A stretch of DNA of 8,071 bases. Source: 66-474 sp036568625 (GTDB lineage Bacteria; Pseudomonadota; Gammaproteobacteria; Xanthomonadales; Rhodanobacteraceae). Made by a program: the position numbers and the translations under genes. Below are positions 6,031-8,071 of this stretch, in pieces (positions within the stretch are counted from its first letter, which is position 1; each line of letters opens with the position of its first letter). Below the pieces are notes generated by a model. It was not told the origin of the DNA. It saw only the letters and a program-made list of their open reading frames with translations, and searched no databases. The stretch is taken from positions 1 to 8,071 of the forward strand of contig DATCSF010000008.1 in assembly GCA_036568625.1 (NCBI GenBank). Reading direction: 5' to 3'.

Positions 6031-6052
6031 TTTCCTCCCCACCGGGGGAGGG
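6031..6052. repeat. Half copy (copy C) of the CCTCTCCC/GGGAGAGG repeat
   Basis: TTTCCTCCCC-ACCG-GGGGAGG forms a 7-bp stem (CCTCCCC 6034-6040, GGGGAGG 6045-6051). It shares the T-rich left flank and the terminal-hairpin form of copies A and B but lacks the rest of the element. It lies in the divergent pilB/glycosyltransferase region and would be in the 5' leader if pilB starts from the sigma-54-like site. On the minus strand the stem is followed by GGAAAATAAAT, so it is not a terminator in that direction. Confidence 0.5.
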
Positions 6053-6078
6053 GACGGCAGGCCCATCGGACAGGCTCA

Positions 6079-6094
6079 AGCACATTGCTTGCCA
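6079..6094 (-). promoter_or_regulatory. Candidate sigma-54 (RpoN) promoter upstream of pilB
   Basis: The minus strand reads TGGCAAGCAATGTGCT, against the RpoN consensus TGGCACRNNNNTTGCW. The invariant GG and GC are both present with the right spacing; only two specified positions differ. It would start RNA near 6067, giving a leader of about 140 nt before pilB. RpoN control of pil genes is established for pilA in Pseudomonas aeruginosa. A weak sigma-70 alternative is a GATACA box at about 5963-5968, close to the pilB start. The match is by eye only. Confidence 0.4.
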
Positions 6095-6145
6095 AGGCCG
6101 GCCAGTGGCAGGACAGAGTGAACGCCTGAGCTGAACGCCGTGCGC

Positions 6146-6168
6146 TAAGATGCCGCGAACCAGAGGAG
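6146..6168 (+). promoter_or_regulatory. Weak -10 box and ribosome-binding site of the glycosyltransferase operon
   Basis: TAAGAT at 6146-6151 resembles a -10 element but has no clear -35 partner at normal spacing. AGAGGAG at 6162-6168 is a strong ribosome-binding site 9 nt before TTG at 6178 and decides that start, since no ATG or GTG lies nearby in frame. The nearby ATG at 6150 is in another frame. The ribosome-binding site is well supported; the promoter part is tentative. Confidence 0.4.
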
Positions 6169-6177
6169 TCCCCCGAG

Positions 6178-7026
6178 TTGTTCAGCATCATCCTGCCGGC
6201 CAGGAACGAAGCCGCTGCGCTCGCCGAATTGCTGCCGGTGTTGCGCGCGGCACAACCGGGCGCGGAGATCATCGTGTCCGACGATGGTTCCACCGATGCC
6301 ACCGCCACGCTGTGCGCGGAGCACGGCGTCGCGCGCGTGGGCACGCCCTACTCGATGGGCAACGGCGCCGCGGTCAAGCGCGGTGCGCGCGCGGCGAAAG
6401 GCGACGTGCTGGTGTTCATGGATGCCGACGGCCAGCACGACCCGGCCGACATCCCGCGCCTGCTGGACAAACTGGACGAGGGCTACGACATGGTGGTCGG
6501 CGCGCGTGGCTGGGGTGACCAGGCCGGCGTCGGGCGCGGCGTCGCCAACACGTTCTACAACTGGCTGGCCTCGAAGATGACGGGCCATCGCGTCGCGGAC
6601 CTGACCTCGGGTTTTCGGGCGGCGCGCGCCGGCAAGTTCCGCGAGTTCATCCACCTCCTGCCCAACGGCTTCAGCTATCCGACCACCTCCACGATGGCGT
6701 TCTTCCGCAGCGCCTATCCGGTGGCCTACGTGCCCATCCGCGCCGCCGAGCGCGTCGGCAAAAGCCACATCAGGCCGCTGCGCGACGGCGTGCGGTTTCT
6801 TTTGATCATCTTCAAGATCGCCACGTTATACGCGCCGCTCAAACTGTTCGCGCCGACCGCGATTGCATTCTTCGCGCTGGGCTGGGCGTATTGGGCTTAC
6901 ACCTTCCTCCAGTTCCATCGCTTGAGTCTGGTCAGCGTTGCGTTGTGGAGCGCGTCGGTGATCATCTTCCTGATCGGGTTGATTTCCGAGCAGATCACGT
7001 CGCTCACCTATCGCCGTGACAGTTGA
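6178..7026 (+). CDS. Family 2 glycosyltransferase, DPM1-like, with C-terminal membrane anchor
   Basis: GT-A fold enzyme predicted to move a sugar from a nucleotide donor to a lipid (polyprenyl phosphate) or glycan acceptor at the cytoplasmic face of the inner membrane. In the 282 residues the catalytic domain opens SIILPARNEA (3-12), with the nucleotide-binding DDGSTD (35-40), the metal-binding DADGQHD (82-88) and DLTSGFRAAR (141-150), the last typical of dolichyl-phosphate-mannose-synthase-like proteins. Two C-terminal hydrophobic stretches (about 220-243 and 250-270) anchor it. TTG at 6178 is supported by AGAGGAG 9 nt upstream and by the family start just before the first beta strand. It is divergent from pilB, and its 3' end overlaps the next glycosyltransferase gene by 11 nt, so the two are probably co-translated. 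Donor and acceptor cannot be read from sequence. Confidence 0.9.
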   Translation: MFSIILPARNEAAALAELLPVLRAAQPGAEIIVSDDGSTDATATLCAEHGVARVGTPYSMGNGAAVKRGARAAKGDVLVFMDADGQHDPADIPRLLDKLDEGYDMVVGARGWGDQAGVGRGVANTFYNWLASKMTGHRVADLTSGFRAARAGKFREFIHLLPNGFSYPTTSTMAFFRSAYPVAYVPIRAAERVGKSHIRPLRDGVRFLLIIFKIATLYAPLKLFAPTAIAFFALGWAYWAYTFLQFHRLSLVSVALWSASVIIFLIGLISEQITSLTYRRDS

Positions 7027-8071
7027 CAGTCAGCCAGTGGCCCACGCGGCAGAATCGCTGGGCGTGCTGTTCGTGAGCACGTCCTACCCGCGTGACCCAT
7101 CCGATTGGCGGGGAATCTTCATGGCGCACCTGAGCGCGGCGCTTGCCCGTCGGGACGGGATTAGGCTGGTCCAGTGGGCGCCGCCGGGGCAGGTGGACGC
7201 GCGCATCCAGATCGCGACGACACCAGAAGAATCCGAATGGCTTGGGCGACTCATGCAGCGCGGTGGCATCTCGCACTGGCTCCGTTCCGGCCCGGCCTCG
7301 GGCGTGCTCGCGGCGGCCAAGTTGCTTCGCCTCTTGCGTGCGGCCTATCGCCGGCGACGCGACGTCAGCATCTACCACATCAACTGGTTGCAATGTGCGC
7401 TTCCACTGCCAGCTGATGGGAAACCCGCATTGATTACCGTGCTGGGCAATGACATGCGACTGCTCCAGCTACCGTTGATGCGCCGCGCAGTCCGGCGCGT
7501 ATTGCATGGCAGGCGCGTAGCAATTTGCCCGAACGCAGCATGGATGGAAGCGCCGTTGCGCGAACTTTTCGGCGACCTCGCCGAGGTCGCGCCGGTGCCG
7601 TTTGGCATCGACCCAAGTTGGTACGCGATTCGGCGTGAGCCGGTCCGTCCGCCGCGCTGGCTGGCCGTGACGCGCCTCACCGCAAATAAGCTGGGACCGC
7701 TGTTCGAATGGTCCGAGGGGTTGTTTCGTAATGGCCAAAGAGAGCTGCACCTGTTCGGCCCAATGCAGGAGCAGATTACGGTGCCGGATTGGGTTCACTA
7801 CCATGGTTCGGTAACCCCTGATCAACTAGCGTGCCATTGGTTCCGGCAGGCGCAAGGGCTGGTCACGCTCAGTCGCCACGCCGAAGGGCGCCCGCAGGTA
7901 ATGCTGGAAGCGATGGCGTCGGCATTGCCGATCATTGCTTCGCGCATGCCCGCGCATGCCGACATCATCGCCGATGGCCTTACCGGCCTCTTGTGCGACA
8001 GCGAAGCAGGTTATGCCACGGCGTTAGAGCGACTTGAGGATCCGGACGTGAACCGGCGCAGCGGCGAAGCC
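7016..8071 (+). CDS. Family 4 glycosyltransferase, GT-B fold (3' partial)
   Basis: An open frame of 352 codons runs from GTG at 7016 to the window edge with no stop. The N-terminal half has the GT-B beginning VLFVSTSYPRDPSDWRGIF (about 17-35) and HINWLQ (121-126). The C-terminal half has PVPFGIDPSWY (194-203), WLAVTRLTANK (215-225), LFGPM, VHYHGSVTPDQL (260-271) and the GT4 signature EGRPQVMLEAMASALPIIAS (290-309) with the paired Glu290 and Glu298 of the EX7E motif, then ADIIADGLTGLLC. Family members transfer sugars during exopolysaccharide, O-antigen or other glycan synthesis. GTG at 7016 overlaps the upstream gene by 11 nt but has no clear ribosome-binding site; GTG at 7037 is the alternative. 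Codons such as AGG, TTA, CTA and GTA appear more often than in the pil genes, suggesting a different history. Little appears missing, perhaps 20-50 residues. Confidence 0.88.
   Translation, partial: MTVDSQPVAHAAESLGVLFVSTSYPRDPSDWRGIFMAHLSAALARRDGIRLVQWAPPGQVDARIQIATTPEESEWLGRLMQRGGISHWLRSGPASGVLAAAKLLRLLRAAYRRRRDVSIYHINWLQCALPLPADGKPALITVLGNDMRLLQLPLMRRAVRRVLHGRRVAICPNAAWMEAPLRELFGDLAEVAPVPFGIDPSWYAIRREPVRPPRWLAVTRLTANKLGPLFEWSEGLFRNGQRELHLFGPMQEQITVPDWVHYHGSVTPDQLACHWFRQAQGLVTLSRHAEGRPQVMLEAMASALPIIASRMPAHADIIADGLTGLLCDSEAGYATALERLEDPDVNRRSGEA

Noticed and set aside
6115..6130. Plus-strand TGGCAGGACAGAGTGA as a sigma-54 site for the glycosyltransferase operon
   Set aside because: The -24-like TGGCA is present but no GC occurs at the -12 position.
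6150..6518. ATG at 6150 as the start of a gene
   Set aside because: It is out of frame with the glycosyltransferase, which begins at TTG 6178 with a strong ribosome-binding site. The product of the ATG frame is a shadow.

Overview
The window comes from a high-GC gammaproteobacterial chromosome, most likely Xanthomonadales (Xanthomonadaceae or Rhodanobacteraceae). This is inferred from the PilB/PilC/PilD/CoaE protein sequences, the pil-coaE gene order and the dispersed repeat types. I could not run a taxonomic search. No phage, transposase, CRISPR array, tRNA or rRNA is visible.

Layout. (1) 1-403, plus strand: the 3' end of a gene with a thiamine-phosphate-synthase-like domain, probably the C-terminal half of a MutT/Nudix fusion. 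(2) 404-628: the gap between this gene and the convergent coaE, holding six small hairpins in about 150 bp. (3) 629-5929, minus strand, read right to left: pilB (assembly ATPase), pilC (inner-membrane platform), pilD (prepilin peptidase) and coaE (dephospho-CoA kinase). This is the conserved type IV pilus core plus its usual CoA-pathway companion. (4) 5930-6177: divergent control region with a good sigma-54-like site facing pilB and a weak -10 box facing the other way. (5) 6178-8071, plus strand: two overlapping glycosyltransferase genes, a membrane-anchored GT2 (DPM1-like) and a GT4 that runs off the window.

How it works together. PilB hydrolyses ATP and drives PilC to polymerise pilin that PilD has processed. 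No pilin gene lies in the window, so the machine depends on pilA encoded elsewhere. The two glycosyltransferases look like the start of a surface-glycan operon; any link to pilus glycosylation is speculative.

The least ordinary content is between the genes. Every gap of the pil-coaE block carries structured repeat DNA: two full copies and one half copy of a CCTCTCCC/GGGAGAGG element, three copies of a GTTGGGC/GCCCAAC hairpin, a TCCCGC/GCGGGA hairpin, and the six-hairpin array. One repeat appears to supply the ribosome-binding site of pilD and to fold it into a stem. The pilC-pilD gap holds a diverged 90-bp duplication that includes the last codons of pilC. I do not see a clearly new protein system; these repeat arrangements are the best candidates for follow-up.
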